Below the pieces are notes generated by a model that had not been told where the DNA came from, searched no databases, and was given only the letters and a program-made list of their open reading frames with translations. Shown in pieces: positions 1 through 8,800 of a stretch of DNA of 64,000 nt (the stretch's first letter is position 1; the number at the start of each line of letters is the position of its first letter). The stretch comes from Eublepharis macularius (Eukaryota; Chordata; Lepidosauria; Squamata; Eublepharidae): positions 195,214,311-195,278,310 of the forward strand of contig NC_072791.1 in assembly GCF_028583425.1 (NCBI RefSeq). The letters run 5' to 3'. The position numbers and the translations under genes were made by a program.

Positions 1-17
1 GCCTGTTCCTCTGACAG

Positions 18-185
18 GTACATGTGACAATGCTGCAGCTATGAGTGGAATTTTAATGAGGAAGTTTGAAGCAAGTGACGGCTCCTCACTCTACTCTGTG
101 CGGGAACTGGAAGATGAAGATTCTAGCGGCAAAAGCACAGACAGGGGCGATAGCATCAATCTGTCCACTTCAGATCATGTTGTCT
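18..185 (+). CDS. Diverged duplicate of the CSRNP3 first coding exon (alternative exon or decaying pseudo-exon)
   Basis: Position 17 ends an AG acceptor preceded by a pyrimidine-rich run, and exon-like sequence starts at 18. A 23-base 5' UTR leads to ATG at 41, and 48 codons plus one base run to a GTAAGT donor at 186, so the intron phase is 1. The protein starts MSGILMRKFEASDGSS, close to MSGILKRKFEEVDGSS of the canonical exon at 53806-53976. By eye the coding parts are about 76% identical in bases and about 63% in residues, and the 23-base UTR differs at 3 positions. One codon is missing, which keeps the frame. The acceptor flank (TGTTCCT before the AG) is also alike, so this is a genomic exon copy and not a processed cDNA. 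CSRNP proteins are nuclear, transcription-factor-like proteins, and this would encode an alternative N-terminus. Replacement changes are frequent, including Lys to Met in the basic KRKF stretch, so it may be losing function. The open frame could also be read through the donor to 310, but the splice reading is preferred. Confidence 0.75.
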
Positions 186-913
186 GTAAGTGCCAAAGCC
201 AGATGCAAGGTCAGACGAGATCCGTGCTCTTTCAAAATGAACTTTTGTGGCAGTGTTTTAACTTGGCAGTATATTTCAGTCCCACTGTTGCTTATATAAA
301 ACCGACATAAGACAACCATCCAGTTAGAGCTTTAATGTACATATTTATTACAAAAGTGAAGAAGCTTAGGTATGGAGATTCAGGTAAGTGCAAAAATTAT
401 AGATGCAGCCAAGCTCCTCTTAAGCAAATTAGAACTGTCCTCCATAGACTTCAAAAGCTTCTAAACGGTAATAAAGAAAGGATTTATTTTTTAAAAGGCG
501 ATTAGTTGCTTTAAATATTTTTAATGCTAATTGCCTTCCTTTTCAACAATTAATTTATTTATAAATCAATTAATATGAACACATTGATATATGAATGCAG
601 GTGATCCCTTAAATTTTAATAATATTTAACAAAGATTTCATTCATTTTAACAGTTCGGTGGATTTTTCCTGATGGCAAATTAACTGTAAATCAAAAACAA
701 ATCCATCAACTCTTAATATCTTATCTTGGGGGATATAACATTTCAATTGAAAGTATACAGCATGTGTTTAATTAATCAATCAACTGCCTATTCATGGATT
801 GCTGCCTTCGGCACTGCTTTCTACAGGATTTGTATAGATACTACAAAAAATACGAATGGCAATTAATATATGTGTGTTATTAAAATGAGTTGAAATTTAA
901 AAGTACCTTTCAT
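186..913 (+). other. Repeat-poor intronic DNA after the exon copy
   Basis: This is AT-rich sequence with no transposon I recognise and no convincing open frame. It contains TAAT-rich stretches around 540-620 and 840-900, which is common in conserved regulatory DNA but not specific. The first bases after the donor show only weak likeness to the intron after the canonical CSRNP3 exon. Confidence 0.5.
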
Positions 914-1040
914 CAGTTTCATTTGGTGAGTGATGTCAGATAAGGACCTCATAATCATTCATTATGTTGCCATTGTAGCTCTCAAGATGTTTAGAGCAGC
1001 CCTAGAAGATTGTTTGGAAACTTTGATTACTGAAAAGAAA
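914..1040 (+). repeat. Copy 1 of a locally duplicated non-coding element
   Basis: This block aligns with 1903-2050 in the same orientation. Shared pieces include GTCAGATAA, CTCATAATCAT, an AAGATG segment, AGAAGAT and ACTTTGATTA, in the same order with a few small gaps. It has no transposon ends, tail or target duplication that I can see. CATAATCATTCATTATG is rich in homeodomain-like TAAT cores. A duplicated cis-regulatory element is the simplest reading; an old unrecognised repeat is the alternative. Confidence 0.55.
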
Positions 1041-1586
1041 AAAACTTCAGCAGCAATTGCTCTTTGCCTTTAATGCAATACTGCAAAGTGTTGCTATAAG
1101 GGTAAGGGGCAAACCTGTGGCCTTTTATGGGATGTTTGGTCATCCAAGCTCCAAAATATGGTGTAGACCTGCTGCTAGTTTCAATGGTTTGAGAGCAGGA
1201 TTTCTATGGCAAAAGCTAGAACCAAATATCTCTACTAGGATTTTTCCTTGACTGCTGTAACTCAGGTACATAGTAGCAACAGTGATCTGTCAGGTCAGGT
1301 GTCCTGTAATCTGAAGGTCTGATTAGACAATACATCAAATGCAAGTTGGGTTAGAGGAAGCCCCCAACCCAACACATGTTTAACGTATTATCCAATAAGA
1401 CCCTAATTGTTTATGCTTAGTAGATTTCACTTGAACTCTGGGATCTCCAGAACCCACTTCCTTTGAATAAGAAATTGGAAATTGACATGACACAATTAGT
1501 TCCTTAAGGCTTGCCATACAGTCTACAGTTTGTTCAATGGGCATTCATTGGTTAAATTTTATTTTGATATAAGTAGCCAAGTACTC
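1041..1586 (+). other. Unique intronic stretch between the two element copies
   Basis: No gene, repeat or RNA is recognised. A 64-codon frame at 1057-1251 has no homology I recognise and is treated as chance. Confidence 0.4.
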
Positions 1587-1795
1587 GGCCCTGACCTGGC
1601 TAGCCCAGGTGAACCTGATCTTGTCAGATCGTAGAAGCTAAGCAGGATTGGCCTTGGTTAGTAATTGGATGGGAAACCTCCAACGAAGACCAGGGATGCA
1701 GAGGCAGGCAATGGTAAACCACCTCTGTTAGTCTCCTGCCATGTAAACCCCACCAGGGGTCACTATGACTTGAGGGCACTCTCTACCACCACCAA
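1587..1795 (+). mobile_element. 5S-rRNA-derived SINE (SINE3-like)
   Basis: The first part matches 5S rRNA: GATCTTGTCAGATC, then GAAGCTAAGCAGG, then TTGGATGGGAAACC. These are the internal promoter landmarks of 5S genes. After it comes a non-5S body with GCAGAGGCAGGCAATGG and AAACCACCTCTG, and a GGGGTCACTATGACTTGAGG end, as in other reptile 5S SINEs. Base changes and a rearranged end mark it as an old, inactive copy. Confidence 0.85.
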
Positions 1796-1902
1796 CGAGG
1801 TACATGAGGATGATTTTTCCTTATGATACAAATTGACAGATATTTTTTAAAAATTGTCGATTGTGAACGTAGCATATTAAAATATGTTTAGATGCCTTGC
1901 TC

Positions 1903-2050
1903 GAGTTTCATATGGTGAATTCAGTCAGATAATGATCTCATAATCATCCTTAATGCCCTTGTAATCCACAAGATGACTCCTTGCAACAAGCCACACTTGG
2001 GGCTGCCACAGAAGATCGTATGGAGACTTTGATTAGTTGAAAAAATACTT
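1903..2050 (+). repeat. Copy 2 of the locally duplicated non-coding element
   Basis: This is the partner of 914-1040. It keeps GTCAGATAA, CTCATAATCAT and GAGACTTTGATTAG. It carries about 20 extra bases in the middle around TCCTTGCAACAAGCC. The two copies are about 1 kb apart and head to tail. Confidence 0.55.
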
Positions 2051-3190
2051 TAAAAGAACTTACAATGTTATGCTGCTGCTCATACTTGAAAACTCAGCAG
2101 ACCAAATTCAAGGAACTTGGTGTCTTTATTTAGTGTATTCATGATGTATACTCCATAAAATGTTGCATTCATTTTAGAAGTTGCTATTAACAAAATAGAT
2201 ATATTTAAGCATCCCACATGGGGGAAAAAAAAGGAAACAATACTGCATTGCACACAGTGAAGCTTGTTGATTGTAACAGCTACTGATATTTTGCGTTTAA
2301 TTCCACAGTGCTTTCAGATCTCACGAAACGACTGGCTTTCCACCTAAATTCACCCAAGCATTTCCAGCACAAAACCCCAGGCTAGTGAATGATTTCCCAG
2401 CAGATCTTCCCCATTATGCGTTTGCTATGTCACGACTGGCTTTCCACTTTTTGCAGTTTCCATGACAACCATGATCTTTGATCTGCGAAGAATAATAATG
2501 CATCACTAAGAGGTATAAAACATTTTTGGAACATAAAGTGTAGTTCCCTCAAAGGAATAGATTGCAGACAGCAGGGCACTTATCATTAATCAGTACTGTA
2601 ATTGCAAGAACGCTGCATCAATATGAATTCCTGTTGATGGCAGACAGCAAACCACATCGACTAATTTCCTAGGCTCCACTGAAGAACTTAAAAACTTGTT
2701 CCAAAGGCACCACTATTAGCTGCCATTCGGTTACTGCTGCCACTACTACTACTGTTATTAATAGTCTCGTTTCAGCTACAAAGCTCAAGAGAACTAGAGA
2801 ATGCTTCTGAAAGCAAATGGGGGGGGGGGAAATCAAAGCAAATAGGAAAAATATTGGCAGGGTATAGGGGAAGCAGGTGAGTGTCCGTTGAGTGTATTGC
2901 AGGGAGGAGATCATTATATGCTTGAAATGGCCAAGAAGTTTGCTGACATACCACTCCCTCTCCATAAGGACAGTGGCAGACGAGTTGTTATGATGACAGA
3001 TGTTACTTAGCGTAGCAAAGAACCTTGAGAATCATCTGCTCCTTACAGGATCATTGTGTCAGTGTACTGATAAGATTGAGAAGGTCGTTAGACCCTGATA
3101 CATTTCCAGGATGTTAGCATGAGTTGCCCTGCATCCTCAAAGCCCCTTTCAGACTAAATCTGTACAATTGACAATGCATATCATTTATTT
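2051..3190 (+). other. Repeat-poor intronic DNA
   Basis: No recognised transposon. A 16-base sequence, ACGACTGGCTTTCCAC, occurs at 2328-2343 and again at 2432-2447, each preceded by a TGCGTTT motif. A G run lies at 2820-2829. The minus-strand frame at 2669-2965 is low in information and has no family match I know. Confidence 0.4.
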
Positions 3191-3667
3191 CAGGGCTCAT
3201 TTTGAGGGGGAACATGCAGGAACGCAGTTCCGGTAGTTCTCCGAAGACGTCACATGTCAGGTGGCCCCATCCACCTGATTTTTGGCCATTTTGGGCACAT
3301 TTTGGCCTGGATTGGGCCCAAAATGGCCAGAATCAGGCCTAAAACAGCTAGGATTGGTCCCAAAATGGCCAGGATCGGGCCTCTGACGGGTGGTGGATCA
3401 CTCTTCAGCTCAGCAGCCGCCCAGTTCTGACCATTTTGGGCCCCTTTTCAGCCATTTTCAGCCCCTTTTTGCCATTTTGGGCCCAATTTCGGCCCTTAAT
3501 GGCCAGAATTGGGTCCAAAACAGCCAGGATAGGTGAGGTCAGGGGATGTGGCATATGCAAATCAGTTATGCTAATGACAAATTTCTGGTGATGTCAAGGG
3601 GCGTGGTATATGCTAATGAGTTATGCTAATGAGTTCCTCCAGCTCTTTTTCTATGAAATGAGCCCTG
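3191..3667 (+). mobile_element. hAT-type MITE, CAGGGCTCATTT family, copy 1
   Basis: The left end is CAGGGCTCATTTTG and the right end is GAAATGAGCCCTG, an inverted repeat. The flanks ATTTATTT (3183-3190) and ATTTATTC (3668-3675) form an 8-bp target duplication with one mismatch, as made by hAT transposases. The interior is non-coding and built from repeated units of the kind TGGCCATTTTGGGCC and its complement. Two more copies lie at 54492-54849 and 63314-63729. Confidence 0.85.
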
Positions 3668-4290
3668 ATTTATTCATTTAACTATTTATAACTTGCCTTT
3701 CCTCCTCAAAGTTCAAAGCGGCTGAAAAATTTAGAATACTGAATAAATTGTAAGAGATCACAATCCTCTAACAGATATTTTATAACCATTGAAAGAAAGA
3801 GCCCTTTACACCATTAATATAATTTTCCTCTTATTACAAATGTAAGGCATACATAGTGCACTGCAATGCATATTTGAATAAAGATTGTAATGTAGATTTC
3901 AAAAGGAAATTAAGCTTATTTCTTTCACTGGCATTTTTGTTATGCCACACATTTTTAGAAAGCTGTACGTTTACTTTTGATGGGAATTTTCACTGTCTTG
4001 AATCAGGGAGTGCACTTCAAAACTTTTCGTGTTAGTTTCGTTTTGGGATGTGGGGGAGGACATGCTTTTCATTATCTCACATTTTTGGGCGTGTTGTACA
4101 GGTTCAGAATTATGTTTGGGGTCCTAATTTCAGATTCTAGAGTATTTGAAACTGCTTGCCATCCCCCCTGATTCCCCACTATAGGCAGGAGGAGAGAAAA
4201 GGAGCATGCAAACCGTTATTCGGTGGTGCATGGGCCCTTTAAATTTTATTTTCTTCTTATGTTTATAGGAAGCCTTTCAACTTCCACTGA
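3668..4290 (+). other. Intronic DNA with a possible LINE 3'-end scrap
   Basis: ACTTGCCTTTCCTCC followed by CAAAGCGGC near 3690-3725 resembles the antisense 3' end of an L2/CR1-group LINE. The rest is unique and non-coding. Confidence 0.35.
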
Positions 4291-4490
4291 AATAGTAAAG
4301 AGGTCCAGTAGCACCTTTAAGACTAACCAACTTGATTGTAGCATAAGCTTTCGAGAGCCACAGTTCTCTTCATCAGATGCTGTGGCTCTCAAAAGTTTAT
4401 ACTACAATAAAGTTGGTTACTCTTAAAGGTGCTACTGGACTCTTTACTATTTTGCTACTACAGACTAACACAGCTAACACCTCTGGATCT
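4291..4490 (+). mobile_element. Fold-back (MITE-like) element, GTCCAGTAGCACC family
   Basis: Two long inverted arms face each other: about 4291-4363 (GTCCAGTAGCACCTTTAAG to GAGAGCCACAG) and about 4380-4451 (CTGTGGCTCTC to AAGGTGCTACTGGAC). The loop includes TTCATCAGATG. The element continues with CTACTACAGACTAACACAGC. It has no coding capacity. The same family recurs at 20735, 21425, 23099 and 58630. I know it as widespread in reptile genomes but cannot name its autonomous partner. Confidence 0.75.
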
Positions 4491-5332
4491 AACTCCCACT
4501 GAAAAAAATGTCTCTTTAAAGTTTAAAGCAACATTATATTCAATGAGAGGTAGACCTTGCCCCCCCCAATAGACTTGCTCTATAGAAAATAATGGCCCTT
4601 TAAAATTTAGAGGGCAGATGTACCACCAGACAATTGGGGGTGCTCAATTAATGGGCTGTAGACCTCTCCAGAGGGCCATTATGTTCAATGGGAGGTAGAG
4701 CTAGCTCCCAGATTCTGGACACCAGGTCTACTGCCCATGGACAATCATGTCCTTTAAAAGTTTAAAGGGACATTATTTTAATCCCCACAGAAGCAGCCAG
4801 TCTGGCTATGGACTCCCCACCTCACCCCGCAGTTGGCAGGAGTGGTGAGAGGAAGGAAGGGTATTCAAAATAATGTCTCTTTGTTCACACTTTAAAGAGA
4901 TATTATTTTCAATGGGAGATCATTTTGGGCTGCCTTCCATTATTTAGAGTGACCCCATCAGGTGCTTTCTCTTTCTCCCCCTCCTCCCATGCTCCTGAGA
5001 CCCAAAACACTTCCAAAACTCCAGAAGATAAATTATTGTTACTTCCGGAATTTCAGGAGTGTTTGGGTGGTTCCAGATACACCTGAGCCGACCAGCTAAT
5101 TTTGGGTGTAATGTTATATGAATGTACACCCCTATTGTGTATTATAGATTTGACATATGTGTGAACATGTTTCAAATACTAAAGAAAAGTCTGTGAATAC
5201 AATGGAGAAAATAAACAGAAGGAAGTGGGCTTTTTTAAAGGATTTAGTAACTGTATGGTGTGGATAGCACATCTTTCTATTCAGAATACCCTTCTTTATT
5301 GTTTGTGTTTATTGTCAACCACTGTCTCAGCT
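4491..5332 (+). other. Intronic DNA with loosely repetitive TTTAAAGGGACATTAT motifs
   Basis: Phrases such as CTTTAAAGTTTAAA and AATGGGAG recur around 4515, 4690, 4750 and 4890. This suggests an old, decayed repeat of unknown family. No gene is supported. Confidence 0.35.
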
Positions 5333-5955
5333 GTGTGTTATGTGCCATCAAGTCACCTCCAACCTACGGAGATCCTATGAATGAGAGACCTCCAAAATGT
5401 CCTATCATTAACAGACTTGCTCAGATCTTGCAAACTGGAGGCCATGGCTTCTTTTATTGAGTCAAGCCATCTCATTTTGGGTCTTCCTCTTTTCCTGCTG
5501 CCTTCTACTTTTCCCAGAATTATTGACTTTTCCAGAGAGTCTCGTCTTCTCATGATGTGACAAAAGTATGATAGACTGAGTTTTGTCATTTTAGCTTCTA
5601 GGGATAATTCAGGCTTGATTTGATCTAGTACCCACTTATTTGTCTTTTTGGCCATCCATGGTATCTGCAAAAGTCTCCTCCAGCACCACATTTCAAATTA
5701 ATCAATTTTCTTCCTGTCCAGTTTGCAGGATCTGAACAAATCTATTAATGTTAGGATGTTTTGGAGGTCTTTCATTCATAGGGTCTCCATAGCTCGGAGG
5801 CAACCTGATGGCACATCACACACACATATCACACACACAGAGCTTTCTTCACCATCCAGCTTTCACATCCATACAGTAATGGAGAATACCATAGTTTGGA
5901 TTATCTTGATCTTGGTTCCCAGAGAGACATCTTTATCTTTAAGGATCTATCTTAG
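5333..5955 (-). mobile_element. BovB (RTE) LINE 3' part, antisense, interrupted by a sense BovB piece
   Basis: The minus strand encodes the C-terminus of BovB-type reverse transcriptase. The frame at 5353-5691 contains AKKTNKWVLDQIKPELSLE, HIMRRRDSLEKSI and RKRGRPKMRWLDS, all BovB hallmarks. The 3' end is at low coordinates, with the CCATCAAGTCACC type terminus. Antisense BovB runs 5333-5718 and resumes near 5841 with AGCTTTCTTCACCATCCAG, matching the uninterrupted order in the copy at 12188. The 5' two thirds are missing, so it is an inactive fragment. Confidence 0.85.
5719..5840 (+). mobile_element. Short 3' BovB piece in sense orientation, nested inside the antisense BovB
   Basis: The plus strand reads GATCTGAACAAATCTATT, then TTTTGGAGGTCTTTCATTCA, then CATAGCTCGGAGGCAACC and GATGGCACATCACACACACA. 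This is the sense form of the BovB 3' end, also present in antisense at 5333-5460. The plus frame starting at 5723 reads the same C-terminal residues (FWRSFIHRVSIARRQPDGT). It splits the older copy at CTTCCTGTC. A 5'-truncated retrotransposition is the likely origin. Confidence 0.75.
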
Positions 5956-6012
5956 CTGGAGATATAAAATTTCTGGTAATTTTAAAGTGTTTGGGGGGAA
6001 GGGAATCAAAAT

Positions 6013-6262
6013 TCAAAGTGGTGTAGTGGTTAAACTGTTAGACAACTATTTGGGAGACCCAGGTCTGAATCTGTGTTCTCCATGTAAACTTTCTGGGTGA
6101 CCTTGGGCCAGTCACACACTCTCAGCCTAACCTACCTCACAGGGTCATTGTGAGGAGAGGATAAAATGGAGGACAGGAGAACAATGTAAGCCACTTTGTG
6201 TTCCCAGTGGGGAGAAAGGTGGGGTATAAATAAAGTAAATAAAACAAGCAAATAAATAAAAA
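6013..6262 (+). mobile_element. tRNA-derived SINE with A-rich tail
   Basis: The head GTGGTGTAGTGGTTAAACTG is tRNA-like. The body has GACCTTGGGCCAGTCACA, CTCACAGGGTCATTGTGAGG and GATAAAATGGAGGA. The 3' part reads GGGGAGAAAGGTGGGGTATAAATAAAG, followed by an AAATA-rich tail. This is the common squamate SINE. The copy is moderately diverged. Confidence 0.85.
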
Positions 6263-7053
6263 TGAGGTTTTTGAGGGGGGAAGGGGTTAGGCAAAATTCG
6301 AAATTTGGGAGAAAATTGACCTATATGCAGTAGTTTCATATTAAACCTAAACCTATTTTGTTGCTTTAAAGGCAGAATCATATTGCATAATTTATAACTT
6401 AGCATATGAATTGTACTATTTGGCATATTTATAGGATTTAGATGTATATTGCTGCTATCCTAAGACCACTTACCAGGGAATAAGCCTTACTGAATAAAAT
6501 GGGACCTACTACTGAGTATAAATGCATAGGAGTACACTGTAAATGCCTTTGTTTTCTACAAGGAAATTTGTGAATATATCCAGTAATTGAGAGAGTGAGG
6601 GGGGCGGGGATGCAAATTGCTGCACCTTATACTGTCTATGTACACACACAGTTTTTGCCATCTGAGAGGTAAGGAAAAACTGAAAATTGAAATCTACTTT
6701 TGTAGTAAACAAAAGAAAGTGTTTTGTTTGGTCAGACTCAGACGCAGTCTCATACATTCAGTGAACTTTATAACACTGAAAATTCTGAAGTCTTCAACAG
6801 TGTATTATTATGATCAAACATATGGTAGCATATTAATTGTGGTCAAATCTAATCACATTTTTAAGATGAGCATTACTCTGAAAGTGTCCATAGTGTATAC
6901 TCAAAAATTATCATTATCGGATGCTGTAGATTCTTACCCAAAATCTTCCTACTACACAACATCCTGTCTTCTTCAAACTCTCCGGTGTTCTTTTCCTACC
7001 CTGCTTTCATCAGATGATTCCCTCATGGTCTGAGGAGGACATTCAGCCCAAGG
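6263..7053 (+). other. Intronic DNA with a decayed short repeat at 6447-6540
   Basis: TATCCTAAGACCACTTACC to AATAAAATGGGACC resembles the common reptile short interspersed element with GCAATCCTAAG ends, heavily mutated. The remainder is unique. The plus frame at 6617-7033 shows no domain I recognise. Confidence 0.35.
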
Positions 7054-7276
7054 TAGGGTTGCCAGCCTCCAGGTAGCGGCTGGAGATCTCCCGGAATTAC
7101 AACTGGTCTCCAGGCCACAGAGATCACTTCACCTGGAGACAATGGCTACTTTGGGGGATGGGTGGAGTCTATGGAATTATGCCATGCCAAGGCCCTTTCC
7201 CTCCCCAACCCCCACTTTCTCCACGTTTCACCCCCCAGATCTCCAGGAATTTCCCACCTTGGAGCTGGCAACCCTA
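7054..7276 (+). mobile_element. hAT-type MITE, TAGGGTTGCCA family
   Basis: The ends TAGGGTTGCCAGCCTCC and GAGCTGGCAACCCTA are inverted. The flanks GCCCAAGG at 7046-7053 and 7277-7284 are a perfect 8-bp target duplication. The interior has GGAGATCTCCCGG and TTCACCTGGAGAC and no coding capacity. Related copies are at 18742, 40211, 33401, 34560 and 56775. Confidence 0.9.
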
Positions 7277-8108
7277 GCCCAAGGGATGAACCTGCATCAG
7301 AATGTCCTCATCAAAACATGGTGCAGGGGGAAAGGGAAAGAACGGAGCCTTTGAAGAAATCATAGGAGTTGATCTATAGGGGCAAGGTGAGCTAAGTGGG
7401 ATATGTGAAAGCAAACATAGTACTATGGGTTTGAAGCCAGTAAAGTATGGATTGTCAAGTTTCTGTGCCTGTAGATTCCTTGCACACACACACGCACACA
7501 CACCCAAAAAACAAAGCAATTTTCTGGAGAGGGTGTATGATAATTGTATCTGAAACAATATCTCTAGCTGCCTAAATTACAAAGAAATTACCTTATGCTT
7601 CTGGCAACTTTCATTACTTTCATTTTTTGTCATAGAGCTGCTGTGGTAGAACTGTGCTCATGTCTTCTGAATTGTCTGAATAAATTGGCATATTATCTCC
7701 TGCAACTTGTTCTGATTCTTGCTATTTTTCTGTCCTCATTACATTGCCATGATCCCCAGGATAACAGTTCAGGCTCCACTAGAGTTAGCTGCTGCTTGCC
7801 TGTAGATTCTTTCTGTAGAGTTTTGTCATGGAAGGGTATCCATGATATGGCGGAAGGATTTCCTAATTCAAGGCTTAATCATGGGAGAGTTTTTGTGAAT
7901 GTATTGGGCTGGTGGATGAGTTATTAATGAAGATAATGGCACCGTTCCTTTCCTCAGCTATTATTTCAGTGGTGTTTGCACATCCTAGAAAAAGGGAACA
8001 CTCCCCCATCAGAAGGGGGCAACAGAGCATAATGCTCCTTGCAATCTCTGAATATCTAAATGTTCAGTAGCACATGATCCGTTATCATAGTAGTTTAACC
8101 ACGCTTTT
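7277..8108 (+). other. Unique intronic DNA with a short CA microsatellite
   Basis: A CA-rich run sits at about 7483-7503. No gene or transposon is recognised. Confidence 0.4.
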
Positions 8109-8800
8109 ATTTTTTTTTTAAAAAAGAAACAACGGCTCCTAGACTTACCTGGGGGGCCAGATTGTTGGTGATGCAGGGGAGGCAGGCGGGGAGACGGCAT
8201 GGCAGCTGCCATGTTGTGGAGGGGTGGGAGGTGACCAGGGGCCAGGAGTGCATGCCCAGGCACACCCGGTGCAGGCCCCTGGTCTGGGAGGCTGGCCCCC
8301 ACCCCTCGGCACTTGGCCTGTGGCAGTATCCCACCCAACCCTCCCTTTCGTCACAACTTTAGAGTTAGTAGGCTGCATATTGGCATTGAGCACTGATCCG
8401 TTTGGGGGGAAATAGGGCCCTCAGTTTCCTTATTGTGGGGATCCCCATAAGGGGTCTGGGGAGTGAGGAATGGCCGGTGCATGACCAGTCAGGGGCTATC
8501 AGTCCACCTCCCTCCCAGGTGGCAGGGGATGTTTCACACAGGGGTGTATACCCACATGGCATCCCACTGGCTGTCATCCCATGGTTCCCCCCCTCAGCAG
8601 GGGTCTGGGTGTGTGGGGGGGTCATCAGCTTGGCAGGTGGGTCAGCCAATGCTTAGATCCATGCTCTATGCACGGCTTTGCTCCCTGAGCTGTAATCTCA
8701 ATAAAGTTGTGGCCCTCTTTGCCTCCAGCACTGTGTCCATGTGTGTTTGTTGCCATGCCCCCTCCACGCTCTCCTCCCCCACTTAGCACTCACCTGCAAT
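8109..8800 (+). other. GC-rich non-coding block of unknown origin with AATAAA near its end
   Basis: Composition shifts sharply from AT-rich intron to GC-rich here, and back after about 8800. AATAAA is present at about 8700. Several overlapping frames on both strands (up to 109 codons) show no recognisable domain and arise from the base composition. It may be an old repeat or LTR piece; I find no inverted ends or target duplication. Confidence 0.35.

Noticed and set aside
41-310. Reading the exon copy as an intronless retrogene to 310
   Set aside because: Homology to the canonical exon ends at a GTAAGT donor at the same phase, and intron-side sequence before the acceptor is also alike, so it is a genomic exon duplicate.
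1587-1795. A functional 5S rRNA gene
   Set aside because: Only part of 5S is present, it is mutated, and it continues into a SINE body.
8140-8160. ACTTACCTGGGGGG as the 5' end of a U1 snRNA copy
   Set aside because: Only the first 10-12 bases resemble U1; the following sequence does not, and no Sm site or U1 stem-loops are seen.
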